37,977 bases of DNA from JBIOJM01 sp044450785 (GTDB lineage Bacteria > Planctomycetota > Planctomycetia > Isosphaerales > Isosphaeraceae): contig JBIOJM010000060.1 in the NCBI GenBank assembly GCA_044450785.1, positions 1 to 37,977 on the forward strand. Reading direction: 5' to 3'. Positions 17,414 through 25,951 of the stretch are shown here, piece by piece; the stretch's first letter is position 1, and the number at the start of each line of letters is the position of its first letter. A program made the translations under genes and the position numbers. The notes below the pieces were generated by a model, which worked only from the letters and a program-made list of their open reading frames with translations, ran no database searches and was not told where the DNA came from.

Positions 17414-20400
17414 TCAATGGGCCTGGGCCAGCAGCAAGCAAAGGCGGCGGCGATACTCCTCGGTCGGGTCGGGCTTCTTCCGTAGCTCGGCGTCGAGCTG
17501 ATACCGCACCGGCTCGAACGCCGGATCCATGGTATAAATTCTATGATTTACAGGATTTGCGACGAATACCCGGTAGAGTTGATCGGCCGCGTCAGCGATG
17601 AATTGCGGATCGGTCCGAGCGGACAGAGCGTAGGCCCGGGCCATGTTGTAATGGGATTCGCCGCGCGGAAGCCTGAGGGTGATCGCGAGGTCCAGGGCGC
17701 GTCGGGCGATCGCTCGGCCCTCCTGAAACTTGCCGTTGAGGCAATACTGGCGTGAAGCATGATGAAAGCGTCGAATGAATTTGGGTTCCTTCTGGACATG
17801 CTCGATCAGACCGGGATTGGTCAGCACCGCATCGAACTCCCTGTGGGCCGCTTCGAACCGCCGTGTTTCGATCGACAGGATCGCTTGCGACATCCGTACC
17901 TCGATCTGATCGGGTTCGAGGATCAGGATCTTCCCGAATTCGATCGCTGCGAGATCGAACTCGCCGGCGTCACGAATCCTCGAGGCGAGCACGGCCCGGA
18001 CGGTGAGTTCCTCGGGATCCACCTCGACTTTTTTGCCGTGGCCATCGAGTTCGGTGGGATGATTGCTGACGAGGGTTCCCAGGTCCAACGAGGCTCGAAA
18101 CCGCGACTGGTACTGGGTCCTCGACCAAGACAATTGGTCTGGACTAGCGGGTGTTTCGCCCAAAAAGGCCCACGGCAGGAAGTGACTGAGGATCTCGAAA
18201 TGCTGGAGATCTTCGATGAGACCGAGGCCAATGGCCTCCCCCAGGGTTGTCCGGATGAACGCTCTCGTCCTGTACAATTCGGCGAGATCGGGAGCGCCTT
18301 CGATCGCTTTCTCGATCTCTGCGAGTGCTTCGCGATTCTGATTGAGCTCCCACAGGCAGGTTGCGAGCTGCCCTTGAAGCGTTGGGTTCCCTGGCCGCCG
18401 CTTCAGACACTGCTCAAGGTGACCGGCCGCTTCGGCAAAGTAAGTCGTGCTCGCCGGGCGCACTGCGATACTACCCAGTCCGAATGCAGTGGCCGCCGCG
18501 CGGTAATGTCCCCAGTACGAATGGGGATGGACCGCCAGTAAGTTGTTGTAGCGTTTGAGCGCCCGTTCGGCGGCACGCCGGGTGCGGTCGAGGTCTTCGC
18601 GATCCTTCACCGCTCGATTCGATCTCAGATTCTTCGGCCCATCCGCGGCCTGGGGAGCGTACGGGGGTTCGGATTCGGACTCGCACTCGGCCACCACGCC
18701 GAGCAAGTATTCGTTGACCCACGGAGTCGCCCGCGGGACAGGCGAGCGAGTCGAAACAGGGGGCGAAGACGACGGCTTGGCTCCCAATTTGGCACCCAGG
18801 CGGAGCCGCATCGCCGCCAAGACCGGGACGGGACTGGATCCGCTGAGATCGTCGAGAATCTTCAAGGCCCGCCGCCAGTCCTCAGGCGAACCGGGCCGGT
18901 TCTCCAAGGCATGGCAATAGAGGTAAGCCTGTTGTCCCATCAGCCAGAGCTCGAGATCCTCTCTCTCGGCCTGGGGAAGACAACGAACATCATCGCGCTG
19001 CCGCCAGTCATCCGGGCCGAGAACGCCGTATTCCTTCAAGGCGCGAGCGGCGGCCTCGACGTGGGAATCGTCGGCCTTGAGCAGACGGATGGCCGGCGGG
19101 CGCTGAAAGTCATAGGCTCGTGCCTCGGGGTCGTCCCAGAGTCGGGCGAGTTTGTACCGTGCACTGTCCTGCAGGTTCGAGAGCGACCTGAACAAGACGA
19201 CGCTCGTGAGGGGAAGTCCGACGATGAGCGACAAGGCCGCGGCGATCAACACGAGCCTCCGCCGGTGCCGCCGCAGCCAGCGAGGCACCGTCTGACCCCA
19301 GAACGGCTCGACCGTGAAGACCAGAGGCCGATTGGTGCGCCAGCGGTCCAGGTCCTCGGCCAACTCCCACGCGCGGCGGTAACGCCGGGCCGGGTCGGGA
19401 TCGAGGCAACGCTCGAGGATCGCACGCAAGCCCGGAGCGATCGCGCGGCCGCCGGCAGACTCGGACTCGCGGATCAAGGTCCCGGCGCTCCGGCCGTGCG
19501 CCGCCGCCCAGACGCTCGCGGCGGCCCCGAGCGGGCTCTGCCTCGAATCTGGCGCCGGATCGACCGGGCTCACCCCCTGCTCGGGCGGCCGGCCAGTCGC
19601 CGTTTCGAGCAAGACCATGCCGAGCGCGTAGATATCGGCATGGTGGGCCGCGTAGTCAAGCGGGTCTCTTCCCTGGCTCGCATCGGCGCTTGCATCTCCA
19701 CTCGGATCCAGGCCGAGAGAGGCCCGCGACCGCCGGGAATCAGAACCGTCCCCTGCCGGACCAGACACCGCCAGGGCCCGCAGCCGCTCGGGAGCCATGT
19801 AGGCGAGGGTCCCGCCCGGATCGTGGGCCAACCCGCTCGAGCCGGCCGGCGACCCGTCGCGAGCCAGGTTGAAGTCGAGCAGCATCGGGTTTCCGTCCGC
19901 CGACAGAAGGACATTCGACGGCTTGACGTCCCCGTGGGCCACGTCCCGGCTAAAAGCATGGTCCAGTGCTTCGGCCAGCCGGGCGCCGACCCAGGCCACG
20001 GCCTGGTCGTAGGATAAGACCGCCAGGATCTCGCGGGCGGGGCGCGCCGGATTCACCGCCGGATACCCGGACGCCGCGACGGCGTCGAGGTCCGCGAGCA
20101 GGTCGCGACCGGAGACCGGGTGATGCTGCCGCTGCCGCCGCGCGGTCAGCACCGCCGCCAAGGTCGCGCCTCCCCAGAACGGCATGCAGATCAACTGAAA
20201 CTGAAACGCGCCGTCGTTCACCAAGTCGTGCGACACGATCTCGACGATGTGGGCATGCCGCACCCGTGCCAGCAGCCAGGGCTCGCGCGTCGGCCGCGTC
20301 GTCAGCTTCACGACGACCAGGCGATTCTCCAGGTTCGACTGCTCGGCCAGAAAGACGCGGGCGAAGCCACCGCGACCCAGCTCGCGGCGCAAGACGTAAG

Positions 20401-20905
20401 GACCGATCGAGTCGCCCACCTTCGGTAGGTCTCGATCGCCCGATGCCGACTCGACCCAGCGGCCAAGCAACGACGGTGAGCACGCTCCGTGCAGCCCCAG
20501 CAGCCGCTCCAGTGCTTCGGCGTGGCCAGGAAAACGCGAGACGTACTGACTCAGCTCAGGCCTCCTGCCGCTGGCCTCGGCCAGACAGAACTCCCGGTAG
20601 ATCAATTCGACGGCCCCTCGGCAATCGGCCGGATCCAGCAGCCCAAGGTATCGCTCGACAAGAGGCGCCTCGCCTCGCTCCCAAGCCTGAGTGAACTCGT
20701 CCAGTACCGAGGCGAGTTCCGGGGACGGACGCAGAACGAGCGTGCCGCTCGGCGACGAGTCGGAGCTCGAGGGTCCAGAGTCACCGTCGCATGGCGGCGC
20801 ATCGTCCGGCTGGAATAGAAGGCTCCACGCCCGGGACAGCGATGGACCACCCCAGGATGCGACAGCCCGACCTCCGGAATTCGCCGGCCCCTTCGTCACG
20901 GGCAT
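17414..20905 (-). CDS. membrane Ser/Thr protein kinase with TPR region
   Basis: The protein has 1163 residues. Residues 1-160 are a planctomycete-type lead region (ELASVLDEFTQAWERGEAPL). The kinase domain starts near 168, with G-loop ELGRGGFARVFLAEQ (175-189) and the VVVKL lysine. The catalytic loop is H324-G-D326-V-K-P-S-N, the metal motif is D344-F-N instead of DFG, and MAPERL follows. A single membrane helix (about 551-573) separates it from about 590 residues with TPR-like helices, probably outside the cytoplasm. The gene start overlaps the ECF sigma stop by 10 bases (20896-20905), so both are translated together. The likely role is signal transduction linked to the sigma factor. The substrate is unknown. 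Confidence 0.9.
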   Translation of the reverse strand: MPVTKGPANSGGRAVASWGGPSLSRAWSLLFQPDDAPPCDGDSGPSSSDSSPSGTLVLRPSPELASVLDEFTQAWERGEAPLVERYLGLLDPADCRGAVELIYREFCLAEASGRRPELSQYVSRFPGHAEALERLLGLHGACSPSLLGRWVESASGDRDLPKVGDSIGPYVLRRELGRGGFARVFLAEQSNLENRLVVVKLTTRPTREPWLLARVRHAHIVEIVSHDLVNDGAFQFQLICMPFWGGATLAAVLTARRQRQHHPVSGRDLLADLDAVAASGYPAVNPARPAREILAVLSYDQAVAWVGARLAEALDHAFSRDVAHGDVKPSNVLLSADGNPMLLDFNLARDGSPAGSSGLAHDPGGTLAYMAPERLRALAVSGPAGDGSDSRRSRASLGLDPSGDASADASQGRDPLDYAAHHADIYALGMVLLETATGRPPEQGVSPVDPAPDSRQSPLGAAASVWAAAHGRSAGTLIRESESAGGRAIAPGLRAILERCLDPDPARRYRRAWELAEDLDRWRTNRPLVFTVEPFWGQTVPRWLRRHRRRLVLIAAALSLIVGLPLTSVVLFRSLSNLQDSARYKLARLWDDPEARAYDFQRPPAIRLLKADDSHVEAAARALKEYGVLGPDDWRQRDDVRCLPQAEREDLELWLMGQQAYLYCHALENRPGSPEDWRRALKILDDLSGSSPVPVLAAMRLRLGAKLGAKPSSSPPVSTRSPVPRATPWVNEYLLGVVAECESESEPPYAPQAADGPKNLRSNRAVKDREDLDRTRRAAERALKRYNNLLAVHPHSYWGHYRAAATAFGLGSIAVRPASTTYFAEAAGHLEQCLKRRPGNPTLQGQLATCLWELNQNREALAEIEKAIEGAPDLAELYRTRAFIRTTLGEAIGLGLIEDLQHFEILSHFLPWAFLGETPASPDQLSWSRTQYQSRFRASLDLGTLVSNHPTELDGHGKKVEVDPEELTVRAVLASRIRDAGEFDLAAIEFGKILILEPDQIEVRMSQAILSIETRRFEAAHREFDAVLTNPGLIEHVQKEPKFIRRFHHASRQYCLNGKFQEGRAIARRALDLAITLRLPRGESHYNMARAYALSARTDPQFIADAADQLYRVFVANPVNHRIYTMDPAFEPVRYQLDAELRKKPDPTEEYRRRLCLLLAQAH

Positions 20906-21489
20906 CGGTGGGTCTCCATCCGGGACCGGGCCGAGTCGATGATTCGGCGGACCGTGCGTTCGTTGACACCGGTCCGGTCCGCGATCTCATCGAAGGTCAG
21001 CCCGAGGCGGCGGAGCGAGATCACGTCCACTTCTCGCTGGCTGCGGCCCGCCGTCAACTGCGCCATGCAGTCGGTCTCCTGGGCCTCCTGGCTCGGCGAT
21101 GGATCTGGTGACACGACCTCGCGCGGCACGTCGCGTCCGCCGCGGCGGACGTACAGCCGTTCCTCGCGCGATACGTCGTATTTCTCGGTCTTGGTCAACC
21201 TGCGGTACTGTTGGAACACCTTGTTCCGCACAACGCCGGCCAGAAACCCGCGGAGGTGCTCGACCTTCTCGAAATCCGGCGCATCGAGCGGCGGATCCGC
21301 GAAGAAACTCTGCCAGACTGCCTGGACGAAGTCGAGGGAATCGAACTGCGTTCGCAGCTTCTTCGGCAGGCGGGCCCGCACCATCATCCGAACCTCCGGC
21401 TCGAACCGGGACAAAAAGTCGCCGATCGCCGCCGGGTCGCCAGCCTTGGCCCTGGCCATCAGGCTGGTGAAGTCCTCATCGTCAGGCAT
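20896..21489 (-). CDS. ECF-type RNA polymerase sigma factor (planctomycete, kinase-linked)
   Basis: The product is 197 residues from ATG 21489; a GTG at 21504 would add five. Region 2 spans about 10-90 (FLSRFEPEVRMMVRARLPKK, DSLDFVQAVWQSFFAD, FLAGVVRNKVFQQYRR). Region 4 is at 145-195, with the helix-turn-helix LTFDEIADRTGVNERTVRRI. Between them is a charged linker. It directs RNA polymerase to specific promoters. The 10-base overlap with the downstream kinase suggests control by that kinase in place of a classical anti-sigma factor, as is known for several planctomycete ECF groups; for this pair it is inference. Confidence 0.9.
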   Translation of the reverse strand: MPDDEDFTSLMARAKAGDPAAIGDFLSRFEPEVRMMVRARLPKKLRTQFDSLDFVQAVWQSFFADPPLDAPDFEKVEHLRGFLAGVVRNKVFQQYRRLTKTEKYDVSREERLYVRRGGRDVPREVVSPDPSPSQEAQETDCMAQLTAGRSQREVDVISLRRLGLTFDEIADRTGVNERTVRRIIDSARSRMETHRCP

Positions 21490-22129
21490 GGCCCCGCCCC
21501 CCACGATTCGATCAACCTGTCGCGATCCTCCTTGATTCCTCGAAACGGCGGTCCCTCCCTCAGCCTCTCGTGTTAATTAAACCTTCCGCCGGGGTTCGCA
21601 TCCAGCCCACATTCAAAATAATCGAGCGAGAATCAGCCGTTCGCTACAGCTTATTAAGGCTAATCGCTCCGCAGTTCAAGTCGATTTCGGTCGGAATTGG
21701 CAAGTTTCTCGATCTTCTGTCAGGTGCTTGCCTTCTATATTAAACAGAGCAGCGGAACGATCGGGAGTGGCTTGCCATGAGCTTGGCCAGTTGTGGCCGG
21801 CTTATTTTGATCGCGCCGATGTGTGCCCGCTCGGAGAACCGGAATTTCGAGTTTCCTCGCCGGTTTTGAGCGACGATTGCAACTTCAAGTAAAGACACCG
21901 CGGCTTCCGCGGGTCGGAAGCCACGCCAAGGAAAGATCGCAGTGCTGACTGGAAAACGGCGCCTCAATCCTTCAGGACGAGCCCATTAACATCAAATCCA
22001 GAGGACTGTCTCCTCGGGAAACAGGTGTCTGTTCGAGCCTCTCGTCACGGATTGAAGTCGCACGATTTGACACGGACGTCGTTGTCCAACCCCTGTTGCG
22101 GGGCGGACCTGCGAGGGAGGATCTTTGCG
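21490..22129. other. long intergenic region between two divergent sigma genes
   Basis: About 640 bases, more AT-rich than the neighbours (21570-21770). A hairpin pairs 21902-21908 with 21916-21922 (7 bp, 7-nt loop). A TTGACA at 22067-22072 has no AT-rich -10 at the right distance. A 75-codon minus ORF (21740-21967) shows no protein-like features. Promoters and possibly a 5' untranslated RNA for either sigma gene should lie here. Confidence 0.4.
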
Positions 22130-23161
22130 ATGAGATACACTCGAGCGAACGACGCGGGTCATTCGAATTGCCTCCAAGTTTATCTTCGAGAGATCAGGGA
22201 CGAAGCTCTCCTGACCGCGGCGGAAGAATGTACCCTGGCCGAGGCGATCGCCCGTGGCGACGACGATGCGCGATCTCGGATGATCCAGGCCAACCTGCGG
22301 CTGGTCGTCAAGATCGCGCGGGATTACATGCGGCGGGGACTCGTCCTCGAGGACTTGATCGGCGAGGGAAACGTCGGCCTGATCCGGGCAACCAAGGAGT
22401 TCGAACCCCGCTTTGGTACACGGTTCAGCACATACGCCAGTTACTGGATCAAACAGTCGATCCGCCACGCTCTGATCAATACCACATCCACGATTCGCCT
22501 GCCGGCCCACATGGTCGGGATCTTGACCAAATGGCGGCGCGCGGAGCGGACGCTTTGCCGCGAGCGGGGTTGCACGCCCAGCTCCGCTGAAGTGGCCTCC
22601 TTTCTCGGTCTGAGCGAGGCTCAGAAGTCGCTCGTGGCCAAGGCTCACCAAGCTCGTCAGCTCAAGCTGGAGAACAGCGTGGCCGCGGAGACCGGTCGTT
22701 GGTCGCCCGTGGACTCGACCGACCGGTACGAATCGCCCGGCGCGTCGTTGGAAGCCGATGACGAGCGACGCATCCTGCTTAACCGCATGGAGTGTCTCAA
22801 CACCCGTGAACGGACCGTTCTGGCCCTGCGGTATGGGCTGGAAGGCGAGTCGCCTCTCACACTCAAGGAGATCGGACGCCGGCTGGGGGTGACCCGGGAA
22901 TGGGTGCGCAAGATCGAGCTCCGCGCCCTCCACAAGCTCGTCGCCAAGCATGAGGACGACCTGGGCACAGGTTTGGACGGCCAAGGCTTGACGCGATCGA
23001 CCCGGCGCTCCTGCGGCGCCGGCCCGTCACGAGCCGTGGCACCGGGATTCTCGTTCTCTCCGGGCGAGGTCCGGCCAAGGGAGCGGCTCCGGTCCCGTTC
23101 TGGTCGGCGCGAGACTCCCCTTGCCGCCCAGCCGTGCGTGGCCGCCGTTCCCGCGTTTTGA
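22130..23161 (+). CDS. group 2 sigma-70 family RNA polymerase sigma factor
   Basis: ATG 22130 has GAGGGAGG at 22113-22120, 9 nt upstream; the open frame back to 22025 is not needed. The product is 343 residues. Region 1.2 is near residues 12-40 (LQVYLREIRDEALLTAAEE). Region 2 has NLRLVVKIARDYMRRGL, LEDLIGEGNVGLIRATKEFE and FSTYASYWIKQSIRHAL. Regions 3 and 4 follow, with the helix-turn-helix LTLKEIGRRLGVTREWVRKI. There is no region 1.1, so it is an alternative RpoD-like sigma, not the housekeeping one. After region 4 there is a tail of about 65 residues rich in Arg, Ser and Gly with no recognised domain. Confidence 0.9.
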   Translation: MRYTRANDAGHSNCLQVYLREIRDEALLTAAEECTLAEAIARGDDDARSRMIQANLRLVVKIARDYMRRGLVLEDLIGEGNVGLIRATKEFEPRFGTRFSTYASYWIKQSIRHALINTTSTIRLPAHMVGILTKWRRAERTLCRERGCTPSSAEVASFLGLSEAQKSLVAKAHQARQLKLENSVAAETGRWSPVDSTDRYESPGASLEADDERRILLNRMECLNTRERTVLALRYGLEGESPLTLKEIGRRLGVTREWVRKIELRALHKLVAKHEDDLGTGLDGQGLTRSTRRSCGAGPSRAVAPGFSFSPGEVRPRERLRSRSGRRETPLAAQPCVAAVPAF

Positions 23162-23354
23162 GCGGCCGGTGGTTCGGGTGAAGAAGTGACCGGGGCCAGA
23201 ATCGAATCATCTCCTCACGCCTGGCGGTGGCGCCAGACCGGCTTCTCCCCTTGCACCCTCCCGTCTCCGGGTGATCCAATCAATTCGACCGGGGATCTTG
23301 GGAGCGAGATGAGCGGCTGCGCTCATCGCCTCGGGCAAGGGGAGACGGCGCGCG

Positions 23355-24923
23355 ATGACGCGATCGGGGCTGCGGCGAGCACGGATCACAGCGGGGCTGG
23401 CGGCTGCGTGCCTGGTCGCGTCTGCGTCGGCCCTCGCCATCGGCGGGTATGCGGACTGGTCGGCCCCGCCGCGCTTCGACGGCGCCGGCTATGCCGTGCT
23501 TGCTCGAGCCTGGCTCACCGGCCAGGGTCACCGGGCCATCGATCACCCTGATCGGCCTCCGCACGCCCACTTTCCACCTGGTTATCCCCTGGTCCTGGCT
23601 TTAACCTGGAGTGTCACCGGAACATCGGTACGTGCCGCCCACGTCGTTTCCGGCCTGTGCACCTTGGGGGCAACACTGGCGGCCTGGTGGTGGTTTCGCC
23701 GTCTCATGTCGTGCCGCGCGGCGTTCATCCTGGGGCTGGCATTGGCCGTCAACTGGCTCTGGGCGCGGACCGGCGGCGCGATCCAGTCGGAGCCGCTTTA
23801 CATGCTGCTGGGCCAGGTGACGATCGTCGCCGCGGTCGAGACCGGCCGGCGAACGGCCCTCGGGAAAGGCAACGCGATTGCCCTGGGCGCGCTCCTGGCA
23901 TGCTGCATGCTGACCCGTCATGTCGCCATCGGCCTAACACTGGCGGTCTTGCTCGACATGGCACTGCGGCGCCGGTGGCCGGAGGCACTGACCGTCGCCA
24001 CGGTGGCCGCCATCGTCGTCTCGCCCTGGCTGAGTTGGATGGCGGTGGTGGGATCGAGCGGCCGGACACAGGCCGGTCTGCTCGTCCAAGGTGGTGGGAC
24101 GTGGGCCGGGCGGATCGGACGTCAATTGATGTTCTACGCGCAGCGCATTCCGGACCAGCTCACCGGTCCGTTCGTCGAGGTCGGCACCGTCTTCCAGCGT
24201 TCGCCCTATATCGCGATCGTCGCCCAGCTTTGGGCAGTACTGGCGACAGGCGTGATCGTCGGCGGGTGGATCCGCGTCATGCGGCGGCCTCGCAGCCGGC
24301 TGGCCGGGCTGATCCCCGTGCTCACCCTCGGGATTCTCTTCCTCTGGCCCTACACGGAGGCGGGGCGGTTACTGATCCCGTTGATTCCCTGCCTCTTGAT
24401 CGGCGCGGTAGAGGGGCTCGGCGGATTGGTGAGCCGGCTCGCGCGATCGAGCGGCAGACGACTCCGAAGGTCCCGGCTTCGGTTTTACGCGGCGACTCTG
24501 CTTCTGGCCACGTCGCTGCCCTATTCCGGCTACCTGATGGTGACGGGCCGCACCCGTGCGCCCGAAGCGACCCATCGCGATTTCGACGCGGCCTGCACCT
24601 GGATCGCCGCGCACGCGCAGCGGAGCGGTCCTGTCCTGTCACGCCATCCGGGCGAGGTCTTCTGGCGAACCGGCCGTCAGGGGCTGGAGGCGCCCTCCAC
24701 GGAACGGCCCGGCGACCTCGATGCCGATGCCGGCGCGATTGCCCGGACGATCGAGGCGTACCGGGTGGCCTACCTGCTGATCGATCAAGAACGTTACGCC
24801 CATGCACCCAGCAGCCCACTGGCACGGTTCGTCGCCGAGCACGAGGGCCAGGTCCGCAAGGTCTGGGGCCGCGAAACCGAGCGCAGCGCGGTCACGATTT
24901 ATGAAGTGATCAGAGCGCGCTGA
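23355..24923 (+). CDS. multi-pass membrane protein, probable GT-C glycosyltransferase
   Basis: The 522-residue protein has about ten hydrophobic segments, beginning at residues 12-30. An early loop holds the acidic motif RFDGAGYAVLARAWL (about 40-54) and HFPPGYPLVLAL (about 72-83). These resemble the first extracytoplasmic loop of ArnT/PMT-like GT-C enzymes, which take sugars from polyprenyl carriers. The C-terminal 130 residues form a soluble domain (ATHRDFDAACTWIAAHAQRS). Donor and acceptor are unknown. GGGGAG lies about 10 nt before the ATG, and a hairpin (23308-23327) sits 27 nt upstream. It converges with the CBM9-like gene. Confidence 0.75.
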   Translation: MTRSGLRRARITAGLAAACLVASASALAIGGYADWSAPPRFDGAGYAVLARAWLTGQGHRAIDHPDRPPHAHFPPGYPLVLALTWSVTGTSVRAAHVVSGLCTLGATLAAWWWFRRLMSCRAAFILGLALAVNWLWARTGGAIQSEPLYMLLGQVTIVAAVETGRRTALGKGNAIALGALLACCMLTRHVAIGLTLAVLLDMALRRRWPEALTVATVAAIVVSPWLSWMAVVGSSGRTQAGLLVQGGGTWAGRIGRQLMFYAQRIPDQLTGPFVEVGTVFQRSPYIAIVAQLWAVLATGVIVGGWIRVMRRPRSRLAGLIPVLTLGILFLWPYTEAGRLLIPLIPCLLIGAVEGLGGLVSRLARSSGRRLRRSRLRFYAATLLLATSLPYSGYLMVTGRTRAPEATHRDFDAACTWIAAHAQRSGPVLSRHPGEVFWRTGRQGLEAPSTERPGDLDADAGAIARTIEAYRVAYLLIDQERYAHAPSSPLARFVAEHEGQVRKVWGRETERSAVTIYEVIRAR

Positions 24924-24968
24924 GTATCCCACCTGGACGCACGCGCCCGCGCAACTGTTCGCCGTCGA

Positions 24969-25829
24969 TCATGGGTTGCCTGGCGGCCGTCGTCTCTCGC
25001 GCGGGCCTTCGAACCGGAGTTTGCCGTAATCCTCGTAACGGTGGAAGCTCGGCCGGGTCAAGGGGGCGGAGCTCATGAGCGTCGGCTTGGTCCCTTCCGG
25101 ACCGTAGTCATAGCGGCAAACGGCGAAGAGCCACTCGTCGCCCGGATTCGGCTTGTCGCCGCTCGATGCGAAGGCCGACCAGGGGATGCGGCCCTCGACG
25201 GTCCAGCCTTCGTCGCGGTCGCCGGGTTGGTCGAGCGTTCCTTTCAAGGCGACGGCGGCCTTGCTGCCCAGAAGCGGGGCCGTCGTGAAATCGCCGGCGT
25301 TCTGCTCTCGCTTGGGGAAGGCCATCTCGAATACCAGCCCGCGGGGGTTGGCCTGGAACTCGAAATACGCCGGTTTGAGGGCGCTGGGCTTGAAGAACAG
25401 CTCGAAGACATCGCCATTCCAGAGGTGGTCGTTCCGCCTGATGCCGAAGGAGCGGAGCTCGGAGTCGCTCATCGAGCCCGCGTAATAGAGGGCATCGTCA
25501 TCCCAGACCAGGTAGGCGAACGTCCCGGTGCGTGGCGTCCGGGTGTCGGTCCAGAACGTGGCGAAGCGGTCGATCACCGCCGCCTTCTGCCAGCACCGGT
25601 CATCGAGTTTGCCGTCGAGCACCGGGGGCTCTGCGGCCCATCGGCAGACGGCCTGTCTTGTCACGATTTCACCTCCGACTCCGACCACCAGCTCAGGCGG
25701 AGAACGTCGGTCCACTTTCTTCTGTTGAGGCTCGACACGCGCCGCCACCCTGGGGCCAGCACAAAACGCCACGAGCGATGCCAACGACAAACCGAACAAC
25801 ACGAGCATGATGCGTCGCGCCGGGATCAT
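24969..25829 (-). CDS. exported CBM9-like carbohydrate-binding protein
   Basis: ATG 25829 is preferred over 25853 because GAGGAGG lies 9 nt upstream. The product is 286 residues. The N-terminal helix (RRIMLVLFGLSLASLVAFCA) is a signal peptide, possibly a lipoprotein type because a Cys ends it (LVAFC). The domain starts at PPVLDGKLDDRCWQKAAVID and continues with FAYLVWDDDALYYAG, NGDVFELFFKP, YFEFQANPRG and GWTVEGRIPWSAF. These are the standard motifs of family-9-like modules, which bind sugars or occur in heme-enzyme partners. No catalytic domain is fused. Distance from hpnE is about 120 bases, in the same direction, so it may be the last gene of that transcript. Confidence 0.8.
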   Translation of the reverse strand: MIPARRIMLVLFGLSLASLVAFCAGPRVAARVEPQQKKVDRRSPPELVVGVGGEIVTRQAVCRWAAEPPVLDGKLDDRCWQKAAVIDRFATFWTDTRTPRTGTFAYLVWDDDALYYAGSMSDSELRSFGIRRNDHLWNGDVFELFFKPSALKPAYFEFQANPRGLVFEMAFPKREQNAGDFTTAPLLGSKAAVALKGTLDQPGDRDEGWTVEGRIPWSAFASSGDKPNPGDEWLFAVCRYDYGPEGTKPTLMSSAPLTRPSFHRYEDYGKLRFEGPRERRRPPGNP

Positions 25830-25951
25830 AATCGACAACCTCCTCGCGGGCAAAGCTGAGCATCAACGGCAGTCAGCGGTCGTGCCGGCTGCCAGGCAAG
25901 TCGTGCTCGAACTTCGCTCGGAAGAAGTCGAGGATAGTTCCACGGGCAGGA

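Noticed and set aside
22067..22095. TTGACA as -35 of the group-2 sigma gene
   Set aside because: The sequence 17 nt downstream is GC-rich with no -10-like hexamer.
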